Assembly (NCBI GenBank): GCA_008330645.1
Contig: VLTN01000031.1
Location: 1 to 64,000, forward strand
Direction of reading: 5' to 3'
Length of the DNA stretch: 64,000 nt
Source of the DNA: Cafeteria roenbergensis
Lineage: Eukaryota > Sar > Bigyra > Bicosoecida > Cafeteriaceae
The notes under the pieces were generated by a model that saw only the letters and a program-made list of their open reading frames with translations, was not told the origin of the DNA and searched no databases. Of the stretch, positions 51,301-62,000 are shown in pieces. The stretch's first letter is position 1. Each line of letters opens with the position of its first letter. The position numbers and the translations under genes are program-made.

Positions 51301-54207
51301 GGACGTTGCCGCGCTCCAAGCGGCGCCACGTCCTGCGTTGCGGTGTGCCTCCGCCCGCCAGTTGGGCACCAGGTGCGGGAGGCGCAGGCACTCGGCCGAG
51401 AGCTCGCTGATGAGGCCGGCGCGCGTGGTCACGACGCGGCAGCCGGCGCGGTGGAGGGCCTCTGCCAGGTCGATGGCGAGGCCCCAGCCGCCCGACGAGC
51501 CCGATGGGGACGTGATGGGCGACTCCCACGGGGTTCCTCCGACGTCCACGGCCGACCAGTCCAGCGGCGGCGAGGTGTCCACCAAGGCGAAAATGGTGGA
51601 GGGGTCGGGCCGCTCGCAGGCCGACAGCAGCTCAGTGACGCAGTTGGGGCTCAGCACGTACTTGGGCGTGATGTGCAGGATGCAGAAGCACGCGTCGCGG
51701 GCGCCGGCCACGGTGGTCACGCTGATGTCGTCGCCGTTGTCCAGGGACCGTCGGTCGATCCAGGCCGAGCCGGTGGGGAGCGCGTGGTAGAGGGACAGGC
51801 TGAACTCCTCCGCGGCAAGGGGCACGCCGCCGCTGGACGTGGACGCGGAGGCGGCAAGCTTCCGGGCCCGCGAGCGGCGCTGCCGGCCGGAGGCCGACAC
51901 CTGCGACTGTCTGCGGCCGGGCGGAAGCTCCGCCGCGCCGGGCTGCGGTCGGCCGGCGCCAGGCCGGCCGACAAGGAGCCTAGCCAGCTGCCACTTGGAG
52001 GCCGGGCGGGGCTCGGCGTCTCGCTGCAGCGGCACACCCGCAGCCGCGGAGGAGGAGGCGGAGGAGGTGACGGCGGCGGCGGCGGCGGCGGCGGCGGCAG
52101 GTCGGTGTGCCGAGCGAGTCTCCGGGTCCGTTGTGTCTCCAAGGAGCGGCGCCGCGTGCATGTTGCCGTCGCCTTGGTTCAGCGACTGGGCCGGCCACGC
52201 GTCGGACAGGAGGAGGTCGCTGCCCGCTGTCCACATGCCCTCGGCGCCTGCGTCGCGCCCGCCGTCATGGCTGCCCTCGCTTCGCACCATCTCCGTTGCT
52301 CGGCTCAGGCGCGCGTCGGGGGGGCCCGTGATTGAGGCCTTTCTGGCCGGCGGGTCGGTGGGGGGCCTCGCCTGCGGGTCCCAGAGGAGGCGGCCCACAG
52401 CCCGGCACAGGCACGCCACAGTCCCGACGCGGCGACAGCAGCAGCATACTGTGTCGCCGCCGCGGCCGCCCCCGCACTGCTCGCAGCAGGCCGGGGCCGT
52501 GGGCGGCTTGACAGCGTCCTGCGCCCGGTGCACGGACGACCAGGCGTAGGACAGGAAGAAGAAGAACCCGCCGATGCGCTGCAGGCGCGCGAGCTTGGCA
52601 AAGGGGGAATGGTGCGCGCTCTCAGCGGACAGGTTGCTCCGGCGCAGCAGCCACCGGCCGATGCTGATCGGCAGCAGCGTGAGGATGGCCACCACGAAAC
52701 CGTCGAGAGCCGCGTAGGGGAGCCACGTGTATGAGTCCATGCGGATGTCCCGGGCGGCGCACACCCACCACTTGACTTGCAGCGGGAGGACGAGGCCCGT
52801 TTCGATGTGCTGGGTGCCCTGCCCGCCCGCCGCGGCGTCGTCGTCGAAGTCTACAAAGTCGTCGTCAAGAGAGCCGCCCTGCTGCTGCGTGAAGCTGAAC
52901 GGGCTGATGGGGGAGCACACCGCCACCGACAGCAGCGCCGACAGCGTGGACACGAGCACAATGGCGGCGGCGAGGCCAGCGAGCAGCCGAAGCGTGCGGG
53001 CGGAGCTGGGCAGCGGCACCACCAGGTACCCCTCCTGTGACACGAGCGACAGCGCCACGTGCCGCCGGCCGAGTCGCTCCGGCAGCGTCTCTGCCACCGC
53101 GCGGCTGGCGGCGTCCGAGGCAATCGACTCGAGCGGCCTGCCGTCACAGCCAGGCATGCAGGCGCCACACGCGCAGGCGGCGAGCGCGGAGCACTGGCCG
53201 CCGCACGCGCAGCAGCAGCATGCGGCGCACGGTGTGCAGGGCAGCAGGAGGCCGCGGCAGGCCTGCGAAGCCCTGCTGCAGCCGGACCAGCCGCAGCGCC
53301 GCTGCGCGCAGCTGACGCTCACGCCCTCGGGGTCGACCTGCGCCCACGGGCCGTGGCGCGTGCTAAACACGGCGCAGCCCGCATCGCCGCAGGTATCCTT
53401 CACGGCGGGCGACGCCGCTGAGCCCCGCCCCGCCACCGATGCCGATGCCAATGCCGATGCCGGCCTGCTGCTGGGAGAGCGGCAACCGCACGGGCATGCC
53501 AGCGAGTCGTGGCTGACCAGCGCGACGCTGGCGTCCTCGCCCATGTCGTGCACGAAGTACACCCCGCGTCGCTCGTCGCCCCACACGCACGGGCAGCACC
53601 CCGTCGCGCGGCTTGCGCGCCGCATCGGGCACAGGCAGCAGCAGGTGGGCCCGGGCAGCGGGAGCGGCGAGGAGCAACCGAGCAAAAACGGAATCACTTC
53701 CAGCCAAGCCCACAGACACCACGCCTCGGCCTGCGGAAGCCTGCCCTGGCGCCCGTCGCCAGTGCACAGCTGCCCCAGCACCTTGGCCCCCCGCTCGCCC
53801 CCCGAGTGGCCGCAACACCCCCTGCAGAACTCGCGGCGCACGGACGGGTAGCGCACCGCCTCCCCGAAGCGCCGCCCGTACATGCCGTCCGAGGTGACGG
53901 CCGTGGCCTGCGGGTGTGCGTCCGCCTCTGGGCCTGGCGCCGGCGCGGCAGGGACGCCGCCGCCGGCCTGGGCTCCGGGAGAGCCGCTTGCGCCGGCAGG
54001 CCGCAAGAGTGATGGCCATTTGCTGCTCGCATGGCTGCTGGTAAAGGCGCCAGACGCCGGCTGCCGCGGCGCCACGTACCGCCACCGCGACGATGCGCTC
54101 GCACGGAGGATGAGCTGCCGCGCCTCCGTGAAGCCCGGCAGATTGGAGACGATGGTTTGCAATGTTGCGGACTCCTGCGCTGGACGGCGCGCTCCCGCCG
54201 ACGCCAT
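48385..54207 (-). CDS. Multi-pass membrane protein with a split TIR-like domain
   Basis: The 1940-residue frame starts at ATG 54207 (MASAGARRPAQESATLQ). In order: a Cys-rich N-terminal region (many CC and CXC pairs); membrane segments at about residues 399-424 (LAAAIVLVSTLSALLSVAV) and 497-520 (FVVAILTLLPISIG); a TIR-like domain; an acidic/Ser-rich linker; three more membrane segments at about 1150, 1270 and 1310-1338 (VIIVASLLALGFFVISPLL); and a soluble C terminus. The TIR-like signature has FFFFLSYAW (about 551), SAWIDRRSLDNGDDI (about 816) and ITPKYVLSPNCVTELL (about 845-861). The gap between the first two blocks is about 260 residues, against about 45 in ordinary TIR domains. The Glu of the C..EL motif, catalytic in NADase-type TIRs, is kept. 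Signalling or NAD cleavage is only inference. Confidence 0.7.
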   Translation of the reverse strand: MASAGARRPAQESATLQTIVSNLPGFTEARQLILRASASSRWRYVAPRQPASGAFTSSHASSKWPSLLRPAGASGSPGAQAGGGVPAAPAPGPEADAHPQATAVTSDGMYGRRFGEAVRYPSVRREFCRGCCGHSGGERGAKVLGQLCTGDGRQGRLPQAEAWCLWAWLEVIPFLLGCSSPLPLPGPTCCCLCPMRRASRATGCCPCVWGDERRGVYFVHDMGEDASVALVSHDSLACPCGCRSPSSRPASALASASVAGRGSAASPAVKDTCGDAGCAVFSTRHGPWAQVDPEGVSVSCAQRRCGWSGCSRASQACRGLLLPCTPCAACCCCACGGQCSALAACACGACMPGCDGRPLESIASDAASRAVAETLPERLGRRHVALSLVSQEGYLVVPLPSSARTLRLLAGLAAAIVLVSTLSALLSVAVCSPISPFSFTQQQGGSLDDDFVDFDDDAAAGGQGTQHIETGLVLPLQVKWWVCAARDIRMDSYTWLPYAALDGFVVAILTLLPISIGRWLLRRSNLSAESAHHSPFAKLARLQRIGGFFFFLSYAWSSVHRAQDAVKPPTAPACCEQCGGGRGGDTVCCCCRRVGTVACLCRAVGRLLWDPQARPPTDPPARKASITGPPDARLSRATEMVRSEGSHDGGRDAGAEGMWTAGSDLLLSDAWPAQSLNQGDGNMHAAPLLGDTTDPETRSAHRPAAAAAAAAAVTSSASSSAAAGVPLQRDAEPRPASKWQLARLLVGRPGAGRPQPGAAELPPGRRQSQVSASGRQRRSRARKLAASASTSSGGVPLAAEEFSLSLYHALPTGSAWIDRRSLDNGDDISVTTVAGARDACFCILHITPKYVLSPNCVTELLSACERPDPSTIFALVDTSPPLDWSAVDVGGTPWESPITSPSGSSGGWGLAIDLAEALHRAGCRVVTTRAGLISELSAECLRLPHLVPNWRAEAHRNAGRGAAWSAATSAASIGGSGQAHPGQFTEASLRAASSGGGGGGGGTSGGGTGGGTGEAMSRADVAVAVASQPQGLAARPRAPSAGAGGSGPALKSSGLRGLESALVHYWRRAPEDKAPLPRGEMALFPATMQRRRMAAQVALARARPGAAFSAALVGGSAAVSALDAAPSAPRRPAPRGPAGTAGRRPQAGTQLCDTMPALLLCGPLINALTLCCGVQLWTCCLRDASGASPGRADSSSGLPGSACVVRCDDGCNPCLAMVYSPSGGSNSTGCAACGPTRRGNPCCLDWSASVHVGPATLSADTRRSTIACRASALPPVIIVASLLALGFFVISPLLPLHFEKAGMASAAQAARRMPWVVIVLTLLIVVQAARLLSQAFVNFAVGHSQSMIPLLLAAEVDPNLCLFVVRGHDPGAAYDSSSDGSQSDASSLPRAERTGPAGPGSGGPSKPPPLGREFRHFVQSEVGFRTREVTYEQAQRLWMLCIDTMTAPAFSSEQRRIAKFAALRTGGQGLSTWQSPLDLSQPMDMAAQAASRSRGLAAAASGTAASGPPSVAAATSSAGVARAGAARVATHLDSASQGEFPRARAAAANGRRGLVASGPLSPGGTSSSEHDAAGPGLGPSLTAEGSPSTPAGPRAPPLSRAASANSSKTGAGRHRRASSHKSLRATVRAVQFLIGRTKQAARDSPTAAPAPSGRPSSGDHTELSELWMDEGDDSGEADGEADMDSATHDSILSLIAQLCGLSAADLELFEWGTRLRLVAYLRQMQPQEVEQEARDLAVELGLQPDGRAEHEEWKALLFPNCFVFCVETVPDAEAYFHHFMGMVRVCQTLLVNYQTVLAPYAPIASSLTQEQAAAAATKGGAAADSETDVDPLTALRSVLFQDMSSPSIAKDLFARLAAKIGALVHRPRLGAEGLRPWFLSPTVSPVLERVGRQVRLRASVAEQVRSWLVAPLSGVFQWHTDVDAENDPSRRWLDGGEDDL

Positions 54208-54719
54208 TGCGGGCGGGCAGCCGACTCCGAGCGAGCACGAGGCAGCGCTGGCCAACTGCGCAGCGGAACGGCCCTGGGCGGAGACGAGGGGCTGGGTTGG
54301 CTGTCCGCCGCGGTGGCCGGGACTTTTTTTTCTGACAGCTCTCGCTTCAGCGCAGATTGCTGACGAAGCGGCAAATATGAGCCGCCGCGGATTCGGGCGC
54401 TGCGCTGCGCAACGAATCTCAACTTGAAGTTCCGTCACTCTGGGGGGTCCTGGCTCTCGGGTTGAATTGGCGGCTGGGCGCCAGCGCTGCAGACTGCCGG
54501 CCGTGGCTAGCGCATGCCTGACGCAAACAGCGCAAGCCCTTTGGGGCGGCGCAAGTGCCGAGAGCCGGCAGCCAAGCGCGCGCGGGGGGGAGCGAGGGCA
54601 GGAGCGCAAACTGCAGCAGAGGCAGCCGCCGGCGCGGCGTGGGCTGTGCGTGCACGAGTGGCAATGCGCGCACGCGCCAGGCGCAAACTGCTTGGGTCAC
54701 CGCGCGAGGGCGGCGGCGT
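54208..54719. other. Intergenic region between two minus-strand genes
   Basis: These 512 bp should contain the promoter of the TIR-like gene and the 3' UTR of the phosphoesterase gene. A T8 run lies near 54326. No gene or repeat is recognised. Confidence 0.4.
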
Positions 54720-56486
54720 TCACAGCGCGACCGAGTCGATAACGAGCCCGCTTCCCGTCGCAATCACGTCCAGAGTTGCCTCGACAAACCCGCCCGAGTT
54801 GGGCTCCGCTCGCAGCAGAGCGCCGGCCGGCTGCCCCAAGACGGTGCGCTGCATCCACGGGCACTCGCCCACGGGCGGGTCGGCTTCCATGGCGCCGCCA
54901 GCCGTGCCGATTGTGGCCGCAAGCACGAACCGTCCCGGCTGCCACTCCCACATGCCCCGCTGGTACAAGTGCGAGTGGCCAGACAGCACCGCCCTCGCGG
55001 GCGCCCCGGCCTCGTCCGCAAGCGCTAGCACAGACGAGATGCGCCCAGCCGCCGCCTCGGGGTCCGCGCTCTCTCCGGCCTCCCACGCCTCGCGCTCCCA
55101 GTGCGTGATGCACGGAGGCACGTGCGACACCACCACGCGCACAGCAGCGCCCCGCCACGCTTGCGAATCCACGGCCAGCTTCGCCCACGCTTCGAGCTCC
55201 CGCTGCCACCCGGAAGCCGAGCCAGGCCCTGGCGCCTGCGCCGGCGCGTGCTCGCCGCCCTGGGCAGCGACGCCCGCAACCCGCCCACCGTGCCCCGCGG
55301 GCAGCACCAGCAGCACCACGTGCCCCACCCTGGCAAGCTGCACTGGCGGCGGAAGGATCGCGTGCTCCCTCCCCGCCCCCTCGTCGTGGTTCCCCCGCGC
55401 CCACACCAGCGAGCCTGTGCCCTGCGGGCCGACCAGCACCCCGGACGCGTGGACCGGCCCGAACAGGTACGACCGCCACTCTCGGGGGTCGCTGTCCGGG
55501 GACTGCACGCCGTCGCCGAGGTGCAGGAGGGCCGATGCGCCGCCGGCTCTGCTCGCCTTGGCAGCCCCGGCAAGAGTGGCAAGCGTCGCTCGAAACACCG
55601 GCGCGCCGCTCTGCGAGTCGCCCACCACCGCCACAGCGATGGCGGGCTTGCTAGGCGGCTCGACGGGGCCCGGGGCGCCAGGGGGGGCGGGCGGCGGCGC
55701 GGTGGCTCCGTCCCACCAGCCGAGAGGCGTGGCTGCCTCGCAGCCGGCTGAGGCGCCGTCGGCGCCGGGTGCGGACACTGTGATACGCACCGAGAGACTG
55801 CGTAGCAGCGACGGCGCTGCAAGGCGGGGCAGGATCCCGGCCAGGGGTGCCCGCGCTACCCAGCCGAGCCCCTGGTGCTGTGGCGTGGGCGGCAGTCGCG
55901 GCCCGGCGCCAAGGCGCCCCGAAGGCGATTCAAGCGGCGGCGGGGCGGTGCGCGCCCCGCTATGGGGAGATCCCTCCTCCCGCGGGGGTGGGGTGCCGGA
56001 GGGCGGGGCCGGCAGCGGCCCGGACCACTCCAGCTGCAACTCCTGCGCCCGGCCGCACGGAACGCGGTTCGGCCCGCACAGGGCTTGTGCCGTGGCCGAC
56101 AGACCCCCGGGTCCGATGAACGCGGCCAGCACCTCGAGCTGAGCGGCCGAGCCTGCCACGTCGGCGCCCTGGCGCTCCAGCTCAGCCGCAGTGACGGCGC
56201 CACGTCGCACGAGCAACGGCGCCAGCGTCCACGCCACACCAGCCGACGACCAGCATGCCTGCTCGGACAGCGGCAGCCACCCAGTCGCCTCCAGGTACTC
56301 AAGCACGACCGCCGCCCGCGCCGGGAGTTGAAGCGACGCAAGGCTCTGAAGCGCCACAACGACGAGCGCAGAGCACGCCGCCGCCCCGCACACCCAGACC
56401 CAGGCCCGTGAGCCCACCACGCGCGCACCGGCGGCCCACGCCCGCGCGGCGAGGGTTGCGTGCGGGGCCTTGCGCCGGCGCTTGCG
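54720..56486 (-). CDS. Membrane-anchored calcineurin-like metallophosphoesterase
   Basis: The five metal-binding blocks of the calcineurin-like/purple acid phosphatase fold occur in order: VVGDSQSG (about 55610), LLHLGDGV (about 55520), ARGNHDEG (about 55385), VVSHVPP (about 55125) and LSGHSHLYQRG (about 54975). An N-terminal hydrophobic span (WVCGAAACSALVVVAL) follows a basic stretch (RKRRRK), so it is probably a type II protein with the catalytic part in the lumen or outside. The frame has no ATG near its start. A good acceptor (CTGACCCGCAG) ends at 56487, so I start the visible exon at 56486 and take the first exon as unplaced, somewhere in 56490-56960. Substrate unknown. Confidence 0.82.
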   Translation of the reverse strand, partial: RKRRRKAPHATLAARAWAAGARVVGSRAWVWVCGAAACSALVVVALQSLASLQLPARAAVVLEYLEATGWLPLSEQACWSSAGVAWTLAPLLVRRGAVTAAELERQGADVAGSAAQLEVLAAFIGPGGLSATAQALCGPNRVPCGRAQELQLEWSGPLPAPPSGTPPPREEGSPHSGARTAPPPLESPSGRLGAGPRLPPTPQHQGLGWVARAPLAGILPRLAAPSLLRSLSVRITVSAPGADGASAGCEAATPLGWWDGATAPPPAPPGAPGPVEPPSKPAIAVAVVGDSQSGAPVFRATLATLAGAAKASRAGGASALLHLGDGVQSPDSDPREWRSYLFGPVHASGVLVGPQGTGSLVWARGNHDEGAGREHAILPPPVQLARVGHVVLLVLPAGHGGRVAGVAAQGGEHAPAQAPGPGSASGWQRELEAWAKLAVDSQAWRGAAVRVVVSHVPPCITHWEREAWEAGESADPEAAAGRISSVLALADEAGAPARAVLSGHSHLYQRGMWEWQPGRFVLAATIGTAGGAMEADPPVGECPWMQRTVLGQPAGALLRAEPNSGGFVEATLDVIATGSGLVIDSVAL

Positions 56487-56962
56487 CTGCGGGTCAGGCG
56501 CGGCGTGCAGGCGGCCTTGGCCGCCCACGGAGTCAGCCACCGCGCGAGGTCACTGCCGCTGCGCGCGGCACTTGGGCCCTCCCGCCCGATCGGGGAGGTG
56601 GAGCCGAGGAAGCAAGCGTCGATGGCGCCTCCAGGCCGCCTTTGCGCCGCGCGAACGATTGCCTTGCCTGCAACAGAGCGGGCCGGGTCGGGGGGAGAGG
56701 AGCAAGGTGCGACCGCGGCCGTCGCAGCACAGCCGCGGCTCTGCCGGCTGGAGCACCGCCGCCGGCCTTGCTGACCCCAAGCGAACCGCGGCCCCGGCCG
56801 GGCGGGCCAGAGCACATTGCCGCGCGTTGCGAGGCAGGCTCGTGCCCCTCGCCTCCCCCCCCCCCGTCCTAGTTCCCCGCGCGTCTGCAGACTGCGTCTG
56901 CTGGCCGCTGGCGGGCGGGGGAGGCGCGCGCAATAGAAACCAGCAGAAAGAAAAAAATCGCC
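56487..56962. other. Divergent region holding the unplaced 5' end of the phosphoesterase gene
   Basis: It lies between the minus-strand phosphoesterase and the plus-strand gene at 56963. A minus-strand frame from ATG 56817 to 56533 (94 codons) could hold the missing first exon, but the donor is weak. A C-rich tract at 56854-56864 and an A7 tract just before 56963 are also present. Confidence 0.4.
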
Positions 56963-59050
56963 ATGGCCTCGCCCAAGCGCGCCCCGGGGGGGCGCTCCCG
57001 TGGTCATGGGTTCGACGAGGGAGAGGCAGGCCCGCCTGCGCTGCCCGCTCTGACCACGCACGTGGTGCAGGTGCGGCGCTGGGCCGACCAGGTGGGCGTC
57101 GCTGCTGCTCTCTCCCCCAAGCCCGCGTCCCCGGAGCAGGCTGCCCAAACGCCCTTACTGGGCAGGGCAGGGCGCCCCAGGTCGGCGCCACGGTCGCGGC
57201 CTGAGGCGCTCTCCAGCTGCAGCAGCATATCGTGGGGGGCAGACACTGCCGACGCGCCCGCCGATGACGCAGGCGGTGATCGATCGACGACGCGGCCGCG
57301 CGTCCGTCGGCGCTCGTGGGGGTCTGACAGCTCGGCGCCCAGGCCTGATCCGCCCGCTGCCGCGGACAGCGCGAGGCTCGACCGGGCGTTCCAGCTCCTG
57401 CTTCGCGCTGGCCGGGTGAGCGACGCGGCGTCGCTCCTTGAAGGGGAAGGATCTGGCGTGATCGGGCAGAGCCCCGAGGCTCTGCAGCAGGGAGTCGCAT
57501 TGGCTCTGCACTGCCTGGCGCAGGCGTACGACGCCGGCGGCGCGGCGTCAGCGTCGCCTGGACACCTGTCCGTGCTGCGGCTGCTGTGGGCGGGGGCACC
57601 GGCGGCGGCGCGGCTGCAGCGGCCCGAGACGGCGTGGGTGCTCTTCTGCGTGGCCTGCAAGTTCGGGCGGGTGGACCTGGGGCTAGCATCGCTGCGAGAC
57701 ACGTTTCGGGCGCTGCAGGGTGCTGCTGCCGGTGCTGACGCTGCCGGTGCTGACGCTGCCGGTGCTGACGCTGCCGCCGGTGGTGGCGCTGCTGCTGCTG
57801 CTGGTGCTGCTGCTGTCCGTGGCGGCGTGGGCCCCGTCCAGGCGCGGGCCGCCTCCCCCGAGGCCGCTGCCCGCGCGGAAACACACTCGGTGACGCATCA
57901 GTCCAGCCAAGCGACAGGCGCCGGCCGGGGGCCGGGCGGCGGCCAGTCCGTTTCCGGAAGGATCGCAGCCGCCCGGGAAGAGCTCTGCCGGCTGTGCTCC
58001 GACTCGCAGCACCGGTGGAACCGTCTGGGCCACACGCCGCTGCACTACGCCGCCCGCTGTGGCTGCCTGCCCCTGTGGGCGGCCATGCACTCGCTCTGTA
58101 GTACCAGCCCCGTGGTGGCCGAGGCGGGGCTGGTTCTCGGGGATATGGAACGCGAAGCCGCGGGGGCGCGCGCGGACACCGACGCCGCGGCGGCCGTTGC
58201 TGCGGCTGCTGCTGCTGGCGGCGGAAGTGGCTCTGCAGGCAGAGCCGATGCGTCACGTCGGGGCAGCGATTCGAGGCAGAGCCACTCTGGGGGCCGTCAG
58301 CGGCGGCGCGGCCGCGGCAGGCCCCGCCTGCAGCCGAAGGGCCGGGATGCTGTTCAGCGGCGCAGGGACCCCCCCGCGCTTTACGTGGCTGCTGCCGGCA
58401 GGCACGCGGCGCTCCTCCGGCACGCGCACAAGCACGTCCACCCGGCCAGCTCCCCCAGGGGCGGGGCGCGGCTGGCCCCTCAGTGGGAGGCCTGGGCTGC
58501 GATGCTGGTCACCGGCGTCATCGCTCACGACGACGTCGACACCCTTGAGTGGCTGGCAGAGCTCCCCGAGGAGCCCGACGTTGACAATCGCTCGCGGAGG
58601 TCGCGACGAGGCTCCTCCTCCGCGCCGGCTGGCGACCAGGAGGGCTCTGCACGCGTGGCAGAGCCGCTGGTCGACCGGCTGGCCGGAGCGGCGGGCCCCG
58701 GAGACGCCGCCCCGTCAAGCGCAGAGCGGAATGGCGCCGGCGGGGCGGCTGGTCGGCCGGCAAGGCGCCTTCTGATCGACGCAAGCGTGCTGACGCTGCG
58801 AGACGACTCCGCGGCAGGGGGTCTGACCCCGGACGATCTGCCGGCGTCTTGGAGGAGGGCTCTGCTCGGCGGCTCTGCCGAAGTGCCGCTGGAATCCCGA
58901 ATCGGGTGCGTGGCGGCGCACGTGTGCGTCGAGCGAGGGGCGGCCGTGGAGGCCAGCGGGCTGGTTCCGGCGTGTGCCGGCGGCCCTGGCGGTGCCGGCG
59001 GCGCTGACGCCGGTGCTGGCTACAGCGCTGCTGGAGCCGGGTGTGCTGGT

Positions 59051-59082
<32 letters not shown>

Positions 59083-62000
59083 GCGCGCTCGCGCGGGCGT
59101 CGGCGCGTCGGCGTGCTCGTCGTCGTCGTCGGGGTATCGTTTTGCCGTGCTGCGGGCGTTGCTGCGGCGGTTTCCCTGGCTGGCTTGCAGCCCCGTTGCA
59201 GCAGCCGACGCCGACCCGGAGCTGGTTGACGCACACGTGTCCGCTCACGCCGACAGCGCAGCGGCCGGCACGCCGGCTCCGCGCCCGGGCGGGAAGGCTG
59301 CGACGTCTGCGTCGCCCCCCCCGGCTCTGCCGCTGGTGGAGTGGCGCCACTGCCTGCACGCTGCTTGCGCCGCTGGTTCTGCCACGGCTGCGCTGGTGGT
59401 GCTCGACGCCGCACCCAGCTCCGCCGGCCTGCGTGGCTTCGTACCCGCGCGCGCCTTTGAGAGCCGCGGTGGCAAGGATGGCAGAGCCGCTGGGCCGTTG
59501 CTCTGCCCGAGCCACCCGCTGTGGCTGGCGCTGGGAGCGGCGCGCGTCGCTCACAACTACGAGGTGCTGTCCGCTCTAGCGGACGGGTACCGGCTCTCGG
59601 CTCTGCAGCGCGAGGTATACGCGCACGGCCCAGCCCTCATAGGGATGCTTCCCGAGTTCGTCAGGACCGTGTGCGCCAGGACGGGGCTAAGTTTCGCCGC
59701 TATGAAGGCCGGCCACGCCCCGGCCGCCCGAGTCCGCCGGCAGAGCCACGCGTCTGCAGGAACGGCCGCCGGCGCGGGTGCATCGTCCGACGCCGCAGCG
59801 GCTTCCCAGGGCCGCGGTGAGGGCGGAGGAGGCGACTCTCCCACCGGCCTGGACGCCGCTGACGACCCCTTGAAAGAGTGGATCGGGAGCTCTGCTGGCA
59901 GAGCCGCTTCGAGTTCCATCGGGAGCGCATCCTCGGCGGCCAGGCGATCGACCAAGGGCAGGCGGGATTCCGAGAGTGCGCCACCGGCAGCGCCGGCGCC
60001 GCCGGCTTCGGGCGTGGCATCGGCAGAGCCGGTTGCTCTCCGGCCCGGTCCCTCAGGCAGACTCTCGTTGCAAGCCGACCAGAGGACCCCTCACTCCCGG
60101 GCGAATGACTCGGCACTGACCGGGTCTGGACCCGCCGGTGATGGCGCGTGTGGCTGGACCGGCTCCGGCTCCGCAGGCAGAGGCGGCGGCTCTGGGCGGG
60201 GGGGCTCTGCCGACGTCGGCACCGACGTCGACACTGAGAGGCAAGATCCCGGGGGTCGGTCTGGCGAGTGTGGCTCTGCCGGTGCTGGGAGTACCACCGT
60301 CGTTGACGTCCCAATGCCTGGATCCGGCAGAGCCATCGGAAGTGGGGACAGCACCGGCGGCGTCATTGACAGCAGCAGCGACAGCGCTCCGAGCGACGGC
60401 GCGATCAGCGACCACGGTGGCCTCACTTCCGGCGGCAGAGCCACTTCTCGCACGTCTGGGCGCGGGGAGGGTGGCTCTGCCCGGCGCCAGCGGTCGTCAG
60501 GCCTCCTTGGCCGCGCTGCCGACGGCTCGTCCGCTGGCCACGCCGCAGAGGCCAGCGGTGCGAGGGAGCCGGACGCCTCGGGTCAGCAGCCAGTCACCGA
60601 ACCGTCAGCGCGGCATCCAGACTCATCTCGTGACCAAGGGGAAGCCCGTGAAACCGCTGGCGGCCGCCTTGCCGCTGTCGCGTCGCAAGAGCTCCAGCCC
60701 ACGGAACGGCAACAGCAGAGCCGTCAGCGCGACGATGGCGCCATCGGGACGGCGCAGATCCACACGCTGCTCTCCCGCCGCCACAGGCCGGCCGTGGACC
60801 ACACAGGCTCGCCTCTGGCGGGCTCGGACTCCACCGGAGCCGGGGCGGCCGCGGACGACCGCCGATCGGGCCAGGAGCTCGGCTCTACCGGGGACGTGGC
60901 TCTGCACGACGCTCCGCGTGAACCTCTGCCGGAAGCGCAACGGGCGGAGGGTCCCAGTGCCGTGCAGAGCTGGCGGAGGGAGGCTTCGAGCGATCAGCTG
61001 ATCGCATCGCGCCCGCAGCGGCGCCGGCGGGGCGGCAGCGCCGACGAAGTGGCCCTCGCTCTGGACGCAAGGGCGGTTTCACGTGATCGAGTGACGCCGC
61101 TGGCAGGATCTGCGGCCAGGATGGCAGCAGACCCCGCAATGCAAGCAACGGCTGCTGCGGAGGCGCGATCCGGACGCTTCCGCTCGGCCCCATCAGCTGC
61201 GCGTCATGAAACGGTCAGCTCCACGTCACAAGGTCCGGCACCCGCCACAGCTGCGGCCGCTGCTGCAGCCGCGGCGGTGAAAGCTGCCCTATCCCATGGC
61301 GTCGTGTCATCAGCTGCAACTGCAACTGCAACTGCCGCGAGGGGCGGAAGAGGATCGCGGGTGAAGGCAAGAAAGTCAGGTCGCCACCCTGTCGCTGACG
61401 CATCACCAAGGCATCATCACCCGCGTCGGTCACCGGAGACCTTTGCGGATGCAGTTCGCGGCTCAACACGCCGAGCGGACGCAGCCCTGACCGGCAGCGC
61501 CGGTGCGAATGGGTCCGCTGGGCCAGGGAGGAGCGATGCTCGGAGCGCTGCGGACCACAGTCACTTCGATCAGCGGAGGGCGGGCGACCCGCGGCGCGAG
61601 CCGAGCCCTGAGGCGATGCATCAGCCATCACCAGCACATCATTCGAACATCTCGCCCGCATCACGTGCGGCTGCATTGGCGGGGTCAAGTCCCCGGTCGA
61701 TCTCCAACGCTGCCGACCCCTCCGTGCCGTCGCCCAGCTACGCCGCTGCAGCAGCTGGCGCCGTCGGCGCGAGCGCCACCTTTCGGCCCAATATTTCACC
61801 GATGGACCGCCGCCCCATGGCTCCGGGCTCGCTCCTGGGTGTGTCAAGAGGGTCTGGCTCTGCTGGACGCCCGTCGGATGCCAGCTCTGCCACGGCTTCG
61901 GCTGGCTTGATGGCGGGAGCGCGGCTCACTTCGCCCCGGCGAAGAGGCTCTGCCACCAGGCCAGCTCTGCGCACGCCAGTCGGGCCGCCGCCGCGATCCC

